From Limnomonas spitsbergensis (Eukaryota; Chlorophyta; Chlorophyceae; Chlamydomonadales), in assembly GCA_037349105.1 (NCBI GenBank), contig JAYJMM010000014.1, positions 620,001 through 684,000 of the forward strand: DNA of 64,000 nucleotides, read 5' to 3'. A program made the translations under genes and the position numbers. Each line of letters opens with the position of its first letter. The first letter of the stretch is position 1. The notes under the pieces are model-generated. The model saw only the letters and a list, made by a program, of their open reading frames with translations. It searched no databases and had not been told where the DNA came from. Below are positions 43,265 to 51,926 of the stretch, one piece after another.

Positions 43265-44003
43265 TGGGTCTTACCGCCGCTCGCCCTGTTCTCGCCCCCG
43301 ATGCGCAGCTCGGTCCAGCACCCATACCGGGTCTAGGTCGCTCAACGCGCCCGGCGTCGCCCTCGCTTGCAGCGCGGCAGCGATGTCGACGATGCGCCGC
43401 ACGTTGACCGGATACACGATCGGCTGGTTGTGCACCTTGAGGCCGTCGTGCAGCCTCTGTATGACGTCGCGCCGGTCATCCACGAGCGCCTTGAAGTGGT
43501 CCGCGCACGTCGCTGCCCACGCACCCGGCGCGCTGCGTTCCCTGTCCAACACCCCTCGCATCGTCGCGTCGTCGAGCAGGCCTCGCAGCTCTGTGACCGC
43601 GTTGACGAGCAGGTAGTCGTCTCGCAGCTCGGCGGGCTCTTGCTCAAGCGTGGGCAGCTCATGAAACTCGAGCTTGATCGCATCCATCATCCATGCTGTC
43701 CTCGCCGTAGAGGAACTGCACAATGAAGTTCAACAAGCCGTTAGCCAGAGCGTAGTTGAGCGTGGACGGGACGGTCACGTCGTAGAGCTTCGGGAAGTTC
43801 TCCGTTCCGACGACGTCGATGGTCACGATCGGGTCCAGGACGACGTCGTTCCGCTGGCGTCCGTCATCGCCCCTTCCCGCCTCCGATGCCGCGAGGTCCT
43901 CGAGCGCCGCGTTCTTAACGGGATCTTGGATCTCGAGCTGCGCCGCTAAGACCTCTGACTGCCATGGAATGAGGGCATCCAGACCCCTACACTTTTTTTG
44001 CAC
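43265..44003 (-). pseudogene. RNA polymerase largest subunit (RPB1) fragment with intein-like end
   Basis: Minus strand. IVQFLYGEDSMD matches the QF-x-YGEDG-x-D block of RPB1, and after a frameshift near 43690 the frame continues as AIKLEFHELPTLEQEPAELR, then ADHFKALVDDRR and IVYPVNVRRIVDIAA, which correspond to the conserved LPVNIRRI-x-x-NA region. Upstream the frame reads NDVVLDPIVTIDVVGTENFP then KLYDVTVPSTLNYALANGL, which resembles the C-terminal blocks of an intein (K-x-Y-D-x-T-V ... H/L-N-F-x-x-x-N-G). The fragment therefore looks like an intein end joined by deletion to RPB1 downstream sequence. Not functional here. Intein identity is inference. Confidence 0.68.
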
Positions 44004-44042
44004 ACCAGTATACTCTTAGGTATATTTTAGAAACGGCCAAAA

Positions 44043-44203
44043 GGGTCCACGCGCGCAAAAAGGAACGTATAGGGTCCATGCGCACAAAAGGGAGCGGCTC
44101 GGGTCCATGTGCGCAATAAAGGACGGCTAAGGACCGTGCGGGCAAAAGGGATCCATGCTGATGACCGTGCGGGCAAAAGCCTGAGGTCCGTGAGGACCTC
44201 AGG
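44043..44203 (+). repeat. Short imperfect direct repeats ending in a perfect hairpin
   Basis: About five imperfect 28- to 33-bp units built on gg(g/a)(t/c)c(c/a)tgcg(c/g)gcaaaagg. The last is followed by CCTGAGGTCC GTGA GGACCTCAGG (44180-44203), a perfect 10-bp stem with a 4-base loop. Could be a structured RNA, a terminator or a protein-binding array. Confidence 0.7.
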
Positions 44204-44488
44204 CGGGATTGTCACGGATGTCGTCGTGTGCGCGTTTGGGTACGTCTGGCTCCAGAACCAGGTTGAATGTGGAGAACGGTAACCTCTCGCTCTCCCCGGG
44301 GTCTTGTTGGCTGACACGACCATCATCGTGAAGGGAATGGTTCAACCCGCCATACCCTATTCATCAGCAGACGGGCGCATCGACCAACAGCCGACCATGA
44401 CAGAACCATAGACTTGGTCACCCGGTGCACACTTAATGGTGCCCGCTGTGACGGTTGCGGTGCAGTGCGATCCTTGTGAGGTCGTAAT
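44204..44488. other. No gene seen
   Basis: No coding signal. Contains a short inverted pair around 44468-44505 (GCAGTGCGATCCTTGT and ACAAGGATCGCACTGC), separated by about 13 bases, which could form a strong hairpin next to the transposase remnant. Confidence 0.6.
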
Positions 44489-44946
44489 CTACAAGGATCG
44501 CACTGCACAACTGCCTTTCAGGATATGGTAGTGAATGACACCCTCAGTTCCTATCGCCATGATAATCGTGTATTTAGCTTTCCGAAGTGTTCGAGATGAT
44601 GGGATATGAATCCGGTGCCCGCGTCTGGTGTAGCCATACCTGCCATGAAATCCCGCTGCATCGATGCACACAATGTTCGAATCGCAATGGGCTGAGTATG
44701 CCTTGATAAATGAGGCCGTGGTATTTTCTGGGGGTGAATACTCAACGACTTGTATACATTCTTCCTGCTGTATTTGAGGTCCTTCAGCCACTTCCTGGCG
44801 GTGTTTACAGACGATCTGCGAAGACTGCGCGTCTTAGAAACGACGGTGCAGAGTTGTCGAATCGTCATACACAGCGGCGAAGCTGCAAGAGTATTGTTAC
44901 GCTGGATGCGTTAAGTTTCCACATTATTCTTGGTGCTGAGTGTATG
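44489..44946 (-). pseudogene. IS630-type transposase remnant (same family as 20.7-kb copy)
   Basis: Minus strand: TIRQLCTVVSKTRSLRRSSV then KWLKDLKYSRKNV, NIVCIDAAGFHGRYGYTRRG and GTEGVIHYHI. It matches the 20.87-21.24 kb remnant, but the first catalytic Asp motif reads CIDAAGFH where the other copy has CIDEAGFH. A frameshift lies near 44735. The terminal repeat (ACACTCAGCACCAAGAATAA, starting at 44945) is joined almost directly to the transposase, so the leader is deleted. Dead copy. A second partial end facing right lies at 44955-44985. Confidence 0.8.
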
Positions 44947-45194
44947 AAGAAGCACTGTATACGTCTACCATTTGGGCGTGAACGATTGCACGTGAACAGG
45001 TTATCAGAATGCGTAATGCCCACTCCTCAACACGCACGATGCCCCGAGTCAGGTTCGTCTGAATGTGACTTCCACTGTTGCGATCTCTGTTTTCCGGCGT
45101 TACCTGTCCACACCCGCCGACCGACACACATAAATGCAATAAAACAAGGACGCTGTGTCATCATCACCACATCTAAATATTTGCGGCCATCATC

Positions 45195-45872
45195 ATGCGA
45201 GTAGACCTAAGGTCATCGTCCAGCGTGACCATCTCTACCATCTCTCATCTGCAAGCCATCGACATTCGAGGGGTCGACGTCACGCAACACCTTGACATGG
45301 AAGACCCTATACAAGATTTACAATCCCTGAAGATCCTCTACAGCGATCCTCATGTCTTCGCATTCGTGGTCACCGGGCAGTTCCCTTCACGGGACGAACG
45401 GTACTTTGAAAGCAGACGCTTCCTCACCCCCACAGCCATCTCAGACGCACCTCTCTTCGCCATGAATGTGTTGCGACACGCCACGCTCCTCAGCCTGCAC
45501 GCAAACGCCGCCAGACCCAAGACTGCAGAGGTACACAGACGCATGGACGAGCTCGAGGAGTTCATCACAAGGTTTGGCGAGGCAGCGACCACCATCCCGG
45601 GCCACGTCGCGGCCAAGCTCAGAAAATCGTACGCGGGGGCCATCCAGGCCCTTGGCCTCGGAGTTCGAACCGGGCATGGGGTTCAGTGGAGAAGGATGGA
45701 GGAAATTGCAAGGACGCGGGCAACTTACGTGCAACGCACCCTCAGGGAAATGACAGTGAAGAATGTGCGGATGCGGATGCACACCCGTATACCAGCAGCA
45801 CTCGCTGCGAAGGCTGCTGCAGGCGGTGACGACGTGGACTTGTTTTGCGACGAGAGCATACACTCAGCCTGA
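45195..45872 (+). CDS. Hypothetical protein, 225 aa
   Basis: Starts MRVDLRSSSSVTISTISHLQ. Predicted mixed alpha/beta N-terminal half and a largely helical C-terminal half (RRMDELEEFITRFGEAATTI; EIARTRATYVQRTLREMTVK). No domain recognised. An AT-rich TAAATATT string lies about 20 bp upstream of the ATG and could serve as promoter. Intact frame and even codon use support coding. Free-standing between a transposon fossil and the SNF2 gene. Confidence 0.6.
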   Translation: MRVDLRSSSSVTISTISHLQAIDIRGVDVTQHLDMEDPIQDLQSLKILYSDPHVFAFVVTGQFPSRDERYFESRRFLTPTAISDAPLFAMNVLRHATLLSLHANAARPKTAEVHRRMDELEEFITRFGEAATTIPGHVAAKLRKSYAGAIQALGLGVRTGHGVQWRRMEEIARTRATYVQRTLREMTVKNVRMRMHTRIPAALAAKAAAGGDDVDLFCDESIHSA

Positions 45873-46098
45873 TGGCCGCGTGTTTTTGTCAGCTGCATTG
45901 TATGTCTTTCGTCACGAGTTTACCTGGTCTATGCATGCTGTATGCGAAGGTGCATCCTCATGATGGCCGCTGGCTTGCGCGAACAAACGCTCGTGTATGC
46001 CGAACAACATGTATGCTTGGTAACTTTGTAATTTGATTCTGGTGTGACCCCATGTTCGATGCCCCAACCAAACGGTATGTACCACTGCACCGATCATG

Positions 46099-46143
<45 letters not shown>

Positions 46144-46412
46144 ACAATTTTAGATTCCTCGACAACGTCTCATGCCAGTCAGACTCAATTAACTGGGTTG
46201 GGGCGCAGGTGCGTGACGCATCCGCCGTGTTTGGCTCTCTTGCGATGTTTCGTAGTTGCTGGAGGTGGATCAGTGCTCGGAGACAGGATGGCGAGCGATT
46301 GGGGTGGGAGTCGTTTCCCCCCCGCATCATCTGCGTATTCCTGTTTCACCACTTCGTGGTACAAGTTGACGATGTCCTCGCTCACGCAGCCATTCCTGAG
46401 CCGCCAGGGAGA
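45873..46412. other. Intergenic stretch with (GA)n microsatellite
   Basis: A (GA)n run of about 20 units lies at 46101-46141. Frames on either strand continue into it (for example a minus frame from 46350 to 46185), but none has a convincing start or domain. No gene called. Confidence 0.6.
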
Positions 46413-48080
46413 ATGGATGTCGTCCACGACGAACTTGTTCATGACGATATGGCTATCACACTCCCTCCCGTCCGGTTTAAACATATATATCTCTCTGTCG
46501 GGATGGTGAAGTGGGTAAGAAGTGTGGACCCCCCAATGCGTTCCCAAGACATCGGCACGGTCACGCTGCTCCCCGGTCAACAGGCCGCCGTGGATTGGAT
46601 GAAATCCCGAGAGCGCGCGGCCCCTCCCTGCGGTGGCATCTTGGCCGACGACGTCGGTGCGGGCAAGACGTTCATCGCGGCGTGTCTCGTGATGACGTCG
46701 CCGCTGTGGCCGACCTTGATCCTCATCCCGAAGTCTCTCATCTGCCAGTGGATCGACGTCCTGCGTCGGTCCGGGCATGTCGACATCTGCCTCGTGCAGT
46801 CGCGCGCGTTGGCTGCGCAGAGCGAGCATGCGCCATTGGTCATCGCGACGCACGGGATGCTCCTGAACATGCCGTCGGTGATGGCGGACCGCGCCTGGGG
46901 TCGTATAATCGTCGACGAGGCGCACGTCGCCAAAAACACCCGTTCCGGCACGCACCGCGCTCTCTGCAAACTCCGCGCACACGCCCGGTGGGCGATGAGC
47001 GCGACGCCGGTTCAGAACAGCAGCGCCGACCTGCTCGCCTTGGCGAAGTTCATCGGCGTGCGCACGGAGGATGCAAAAGCCGTCAGGGACGCTTACGTTC
47101 TGCGCCGCCCATCCGAGTTTGGCGAGTTCGGGCGGCGGCAGGACGCCGCTGCCATCGGCCCCCCCGCGAAACAACAGATGCCGACACTGACGGTCCGCAC
47201 GGTCCGCATCGCGCTTGAGCAGGCGTGGGAGTCGGAGGTGTACGGTTCGGCACACGCTGCGCTGGTGCAGGCCTGCGCCCCGAGCCCTGAAGCCTCGGCC
47301 GTCGCATCGTCATCCAAGGGCGACTCGGACGACACGCGGGTCGACGACGTCCCCACGTCAAACCGGATCTGGGAGCTGCAGTTGCGCTGCCGACAAGCGT
47401 CGACACACCTCGCGGTGTACTACGCATCACTCGCACGTCGATCAGCGACGTCCACCGACCCGCAACGGGCACTCGCCTTCCAGGCGCAGGCAGATCGGGC
47501 ACGTCGGATGCCATACGCAGAGGTGTCCTCCAAGGTCGGGTTTCTGGTATCGGACATCATCGCATCGCGATGCTGCTGCGTCGTCTTCTACGAATGGACG
47601 GACGAGATGAAGGTCATCGCGAGAGCGCTCGAGGCGGCAGGCGTGTGCGACTTGCACTCCTTCCACGGACGCCTGGGCGTGTCAGATCGCGAGGCCGTGT
47701 TGAGATCGTTCCGGGATGCGTGCGACCGCGTGCACGAGCGCCCGGAAATGTCCACGGTGCTGCTCGCGCAGATCCGCTGCTCCGCGCAGGGGCTCAATCT
47801 CCAATGCGCACAGCGTGCGTACATTATGCGCCCACAGTGGAACCCGGCCATCGAGCGGCAGGCGATCGGCCGTCTGCACCGCAGCGGTCAGCTCTTGCCG
47901 GTGACCGTGCTGCGGCTGGTGGCGGAAGGCACCGTCGACGAGATGTGCATGCGTCGACAGCGTGGGAAGCTCGATTGCATCACGAAAATCATGGGCGACG
48001 ACGAAATGGAGCGGACGCTTACGATGGGCTTGGCGGGGCTCAACCTGGGTGGCGGCGGCGGCGGCGATACCGACCTTTGA
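46413..48080 (+). CDS. SNF2-family helicase/ATPase
   Basis: The product has about 555 aa. Motifs in order: LLPGQQAAVDWM (Q-like motif), ADDVGAGKTFIA (Walker A), LILIPKSLICQW (Ia), IIVDEAHVAKN (Walker B, DEAH), AMSATPVQNSSAD (III), then C-terminal SFHGRLGVSDR, CSAQGLNLQCAQRAYIMRPQ (V) and IERQAIGRLHRSGQ (VI). This set is diagnostic for SNF2-type dsDNA translocases; NCLDVs carry related ATPases (NPH-I, D6R and stand-alone SNF2 types) for transcription termination, initiation or chromatin remodelling. Length is that of a bare helicase core. The ATG at 46413 was chosen; an alternative is 46503 (MVKWVRSVDPP). The frame is open further upstream through the GA microsatellite but that part looks non-coding. 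Confidence 0.9.
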   Translation: MDVVHDELVHDDMAITLPPVRFKHIYLSVGMVKWVRSVDPPMRSQDIGTVTLLPGQQAAVDWMKSRERAAPPCGGILADDVGAGKTFIAACLVMTSPLWPTLILIPKSLICQWIDVLRRSGHVDICLVQSRALAAQSEHAPLVIATHGMLLNMPSVMADRAWGRIIVDEAHVAKNTRSGTHRALCKLRAHARWAMSATPVQNSSADLLALAKFIGVRTEDAKAVRDAYVLRRPSEFGEFGRRQDAAAIGPPAKQQMPTLTVRTVRIALEQAWESEVYGSAHAALVQACAPSPEASAVASSSKGDSDDTRVDDVPTSNRIWELQLRCRQASTHLAVYYASLARRSATSTDPQRALAFQAQADRARRMPYAEVSSKVGFLVSDIIASRCCCVVFYEWTDEMKVIARALEAAGVCDLHSFHGRLGVSDREAVLRSFRDACDRVHERPEMSTVLLAQIRCSAQGLNLQCAQRAYIMRPQWNPAIERQAIGRLHRSGQLLPVTVLRLVAEGTVDEMCMRRQRGKLDCITKIMGDDEMERTLTMGLAGLNLGGGGGGDTDL

Positions 48081-48578
48081 CTCCAGTTTTTTTGTCCATG
48101 TCCAACCAAAAGGTCACGACAAATGCAGATCGCTGCCATGAAAGAAACGATCGTGTCCTGTGACTAGGATTAAGATTTGGAATTGCGTGTACAATGCCTT
48201 CTTCCATGGAGGCACCACCCTCAAGTACCGGATGCTCATGTCAATCATTTTTTACGGGTATCGATAAATAATGCCAAGGAAAAAAACCCACGCAAGGGTG
48301 TACGATCAAGATGGTAGACGGTCCCATGTCCCACTTGCTGAGTGTATGCAGTGGATCGTTTGTCCACTGTGCAGTTCACTCGAGAGGCTGTTTTGAGACA
48401 ACGCCAGGCGCACCCCTCTCTCGCATCCCTAGGGAAATAGGCTGTAGCATGGCATCCCATGGCATCGGCATACAGCCTGTAGCATCCATGCAGGATCCTG
48501 CAGGATCCATGGCATCCTGGCCGAAGGATTCCTAGGAAGCATGCTCTACAGTTTTTTTCCACGGCATCTTCTTCCCAG
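48081..48578. other. Intergenic stretch with a solo transposon end
   Basis: No gene seen with confidence. Contains the solo terminal repeat at 48291-48346 and a local repeat of tggcatc/ggatcc motifs at 48450-48530. A minus frame (48245-48844) is open but overlaps the spliced gene and looks like a shadow. Confidence 0.55.
48291..48346 (-). repeat. Solo terminal repeat of IS630-type element
   Basis: Read minus from 48346: TACACTCAGCAAGTGGGACA, then TGGGACCGTCTACCATCTTG. Matches the ends at 20565 and 38341 in the ACTCAGCA, GGGACAT and CCGTCTACCA blocks. No element body adjoins it. Confidence 0.75.
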
Positions 48579-49220
48579 GGTGGGAAGCCGCGAGTGTTGA
48601 TCCAGGCCAAAAACAGGGTGCAGGAAAATGCTGGACCTCGACATTTTGACACGATTGAGTCGTGGGATTGGGACCTCGTGGCAAAAATACGCAAAACCAT
48701 GAAAGCCCTGACATCAAAATCTGAAGCATTTGGACTACTGACGATGTTCGTAATAGATACTCGCATCATGAAACGAATTGATCCAGTCCGTGTTGTTTCC
48801 GCCTTCTCGGCCCCTACGCATTCAGAGTGGGAAGATCGTGTCAAAGGTAAAGCTGGAAGCTCGCTGTTTCTCTATACATGGGACTGACACCCCTTCTTAT
48901 CAACAGATGCGAGAACACGTCAGTCTGTGATCGGACAGCTCATAGACCCGTTCAACAAGACTGTCACGCCTACAAACGTGGAATTGACGTTCGAGATGGC
49001 TCCTCCAATGCCGGGGGGGTTCTTCAACTTGGCGACTGACGAATTCGTTCGACAAGAACTGGGTGGAAGCTCTTCAGTCAAATCCTGTTTGATCTTGGAG
49101 AACACTTCGACTGGCGATTATCTGACGGGATTGTGCATGTCGTTCGGCGAAGCGGCCAGGAAGGAACCTGGCTGCCAATTGGAAGAAATTGTGATCGTCG
49201 GAAAGGCAATCGTCGTTTGA
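48579..49220 (+). CDS. Spliced gene of unknown function (two exons visible)
   Basis: Exon 48579-48846 (GGKPRVLIQAKNRVQENAGP ... SEWEDRVK) and exon 48907-49220 (ARTRQSVIGQLIDPFNKTVT ... EEIVIVGKAIVV) are joined by a 60-nt intron 48847-48906 that begins GTAAAG and ends CAACAG. The split codon GAT (Asp) restores one continuous frame. The first exon is preceded by a pyrimidine-rich tract ending in CAG at 48576-48578, so at least one more upstream exon probably exists; I could not place it or a start ATG. The protein (about 193 aa seen) has no recognised domain. Spliceosomal-type introns here contrast with the intronless left-hand viral genes. Confidence 0.6.
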
Positions 49221-49435
49221 GGATCAAGGGTGTTTACCCCCGGCCTTACCAACATGAAAGTGCTTGACCAACACTTGGATTGCATTGCATTGCCGGGTGA
49301 AATCAAATGGCTCTCCCACAGGGAATGTAAGTCAGCCAGACAGCTGCGGCAAGATCAAGCGCTGTCGTTTGACGTGTCCAGGCTGGGCAGGTTTTACATG
49401 TGCATTGTACAAGGCAGCCCCGCTCCAGTGCAAAA

Positions 49436-49600
49436 ATGGCAACTTGTTGGGCATGCAACAAGCCCTCGTCAGCGAGCCAGAAGTGCGCGGCGTGCATGCA
49501 GGCGTTCTACTGCAGCAAGGAGTGCCAAAAGAAGCACTGGCAGGCTCACAAGCCGTCGTGCAAGTCAGCAGCAGCGGCAGCGGCTGGGCCCAGTTCCTGA
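49436..49600 (+). CDS. MYND-type zinc finger protein (or last exon)
   Basis: The product has 54 aa. CWACNKPSSASQKCAACMQA, then FYCSKECQKKHWQAHKPSC, a full MYND pattern (C-x2-C, C-x2-C, Y-C-S-x2-C-Q, W-x2-H-K-x3-C). MYND fingers bind Pro-rich peptides in co-repressors and histone methyltransferases. ATG at 49436 in a good context (AAAAATGG). Short Ala/Ser tail, then stop. It could be a stand-alone mini-protein or the end of a spliced gene. The SET-domain gene is 2.3 kb downstream; SET and MYND modules often occur together in SMYD proteins. Confidence 0.7.
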   Translation: MATCWACNKPSSASQKCAACMQAFYCSKECQKKHWQAHKPSCKSAAAAAAGPSS

Positions 49601-50458
49601 TGATGTCGTCCTGTTGCTGCATGAGCTCCCCACTGCTGATGCTGATGACCCGCCCTACTGCTCCTTTTTGCTTTTGCGTTTGTGTTGTAGGATTTGTAGA
49701 TAGCTGGTGGAACCCCTGCGGCTGACACCCCCATGGTGTGTGTGTTTAGAACGGTGCATACCCGCTGGGCCATGCTTAACGCGCGGCCGCATGGGGCTGG
49801 TAGGGAATGACTAGGCTCAATTCCAGCTACCATGCCACCATCTGGTGTGAAGGGGCAGGAACATGGAACCCGGCATTCTAGGCCCAGATGTGTGTGTGTG
49901 TGTGTGTGTGTATGACACCTCATGTTCTACTTTACATTTGTGGCATACTGGCGACTGTATGAAACTGTAATGGTGTTTGGCACACAATTTCACTCCAGCG
50001 TAATGTCAGAATCCCAGTTGAGGTGTACTTCAATAAGTAATGGGTGTAAAACCTTCTGGGCATGAGGAATCAACGGGAAAATACCATCCGGAAGTAAAAG
50101 ACAAGACTTGTTAAGAAACCAGACCGTGCAAGGGATACAAAAAAAGAGGTCCTGCCACTGGACACAGGGCTGCAGACGAATAAACACAGCAGTACAATAG
50201 TTGAAATAGGCTGCGTACCTGCTTGAGGAGAATGACATCCACACTTGGGCCATGCCGCAACGGATCTGCCGCCCGCCAACCTTCTGAATCAACGGGAAAA
50301 TACCATCCGGAAGTAAACGACATGTTAAGAAACCAGACCGTGCAAGGGATACAAAAAAGAGGTCCTCCTGCACTGGACACCGGGCTGCAGACACAGCAGC
50401 ACAACTAGTCAGTGTGTTCTATTTGTTGTGCAAGAGGTCACTGCTGACCTGATGACGA
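49601..50458. other. Non-coding stretch with a direct repeat
   Basis: A (GT)n run lies at 49889-49911. A direct repeat pair follows: 50052-50196 and 50280-50407, sharing GAATCAACGGGAAAATACCA and TTAAGAAACCAGACCGTGCA. The second copy lacks about 10-15 bases. No gene seen. Confidence 0.7.
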
Positions 50459-51391
50459 TCAAGGTGTGCGTTGACGCCACCCTTGGAGCAGTCGCACGAC
50501 AGACTCATGTCCGTTCTTAGCTGCCCTAGTCAAAGCTAAGTTGCTCACACTGCTAGCACGGGGGGCGTGTTGTGGCCACTCGAGCAGAAGGCGCACAATG
50601 CCCTCGTGACCGTTCTCGGCAGCAACGCTGAGTGTTCCGCTGTTATCCGCTCGTGGCGCATGATGCGGCCACTCCAACAAGAGTTTTACAACAGACTCGT
50701 GTCCGCCTGCAGCAGCATGCCACAAAGCTGCGCCATCCCGGCAGTCCGCATGGGGTGCGCCATGTTGCGCTTCCAACAAGAGGCGAACTGTGGACCCGTG
50801 GCCCAACCCGGCTGCCGCGACAAATGCCGAGCAGAGTGGGCGTTCGCTGTCGGCGCGGGGGGCGTGCTCATGCCAATTCAAGAGGAGGCACACAACGGGC
50901 TCGTTGCCCCCTGTCACTGCCCTGTACAGTGCCTCACCGTTTCGGCTGTCAGCACGGGCAGAGTGCTCCCCGCAGTCCAAGAGGAGCTTAAGAAGGGGCA
51001 CAGGGCCAGCTTTGCACGCCACCATCAATGGCCGGCTCTCCTGTGCGTCCGCCTTGGCGCCCAACTCCAGTAGATGGCGCGCAACGTCCACAGCCTTGTC
51101 CTTGGGCCATCTGGCCGCCCTGTACAAAGCCTCCTGGGCATCTCCCCAAACCTCCATCAATAGTTTGGCCATGGTGACATGGTCACTCAAGATGCTATCG
51201 TGCCATGTGCGGCAGACGGTCCAGGCTGCAATCTGGGTTTTCGGGTCACGCGGATCCGCCCATTTGCCAGTTCGGGCAAGGATGGACTTCAGCATCACCG
51301 GCGGGAGGTCCTCAAACGTTGTTTTAAGGACGACTTCCTCGCTGGTGCTAGCGTCGTTTCCTTCATTCTGGAGATGAATTGGGGGGTGCAT
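50459..51391 (-). CDS. F-box-like ankyrin-repeat protein
   Basis: The product has 310 aa. An N-terminal F-box-like segment (FEDLPPVMLKSILARTGKWA ... AAWTVCRTWHDSI, residues about 27-70), then five to six ankyrin repeats with a recurring G-H-x-x-x-V-x-L-L-L-E-W core (GHESVVKLLLEWPHHAPRAD; GHEGIVRLLLEWPQHAPRAS). F-box plus ankyrin proteins of large viruses link host substrates to SCF ubiquitin ligases. Intronless. An in-frame ATG at 51391 gives a short acidic leader. The A/RAD repeats at the end of each unit are very uniform, indicating recent duplication. Confidence 0.82.
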   Translation of the reverse strand: MHPPIHLQNEGNDASTSEEVVLKTTFEDLPPVMLKSILARTGKWADPRDPKTQIAAWTVCRTWHDSILSDHVTMAKLLMEVWGDAQEALYRAARWPKDKAVDVARHLLELGAKADAQESRPLMVACKAGPVPLLKLLLDCGEHSARADSRNGEALYRAVTGGNEPVVCLLLNWHEHAPRADSERPLCSAFVAAAGLGHGSTVRLLLEAQHGAPHADCRDGAALWHAAAGGHESVVKLLLEWPHHAPRADNSGTLSVAAENGHEGIVRLLLEWPQHAPRASSVSNLALTRAAKNGHESVVRLLQGWRQRTP

Positions 51392-51926
51392 TGGGATGCA
51401 GTGGGATACATTGATGAATCTGTGAGAACGGACTATTTTTTTCTACCGGGGAGATACCGCTTCACATCGTCGTATCGAATATCGAAGTAAAATTCCTCTC
51501 ACCCCATATTCATCCTCGAGGCGGAATTGAATGCGGAGACAATCATCCGCATGGATGACATTGCATTTAGGGAGATCGAGCACATCACTTGGCATGCCCA
51601 TTTATCTACATCATCGAAAATCACCCCCTTCCGCCCATTCCTTTACAAGCCACTCTCAGGCACCCCCTTCCGCCCATTCCTTTACAAGCCACGCTCAGGC
51701 GTTTTCTTTCTTACATGCAAGGAAGACTCGACATGGACGACGCGAATGGTGGAAAAAATCGTGACAGGCGTCAGCACCTAGTATCTAGGGGAATTCAGGT
51801 ATCGGACTTCCCCACTTGTTAGCTTCTCCCTTCTGAACTGTTGGGCGCCCACTCGGCCGAGCGGTTATTGACGTTATTGACATTCGCACAGACACATGGG
51901 CCCATGTCTGACTGCCTTTTGCCTCC
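51392..51926. other. Intergenic, with 39-bp tandem duplication
   Basis: Two tandem units at 51622-51660 and 51661-51699 (cacccccttccgcccattcc start) differ at only a few bases. A plus frame through them (about 51527-51781) has no ATG-associated domain. No gene called. Confidence 0.6.

Noticed and set aside
44043..44203. CRISPR array
   Set aside because: Units are imperfect, about 30 bp, with no unique spacers and no cas genes.
46185..47255. Minus-strand 356-codon frame
   Set aside because: Antisense to SNF2 motifs I to III, which are clearly coding on the plus strand.
48245..48844. Minus-strand 199-codon frame
   Set aside because: Overlaps the spliced plus-strand gene, includes a solo transposon end and has no domain.
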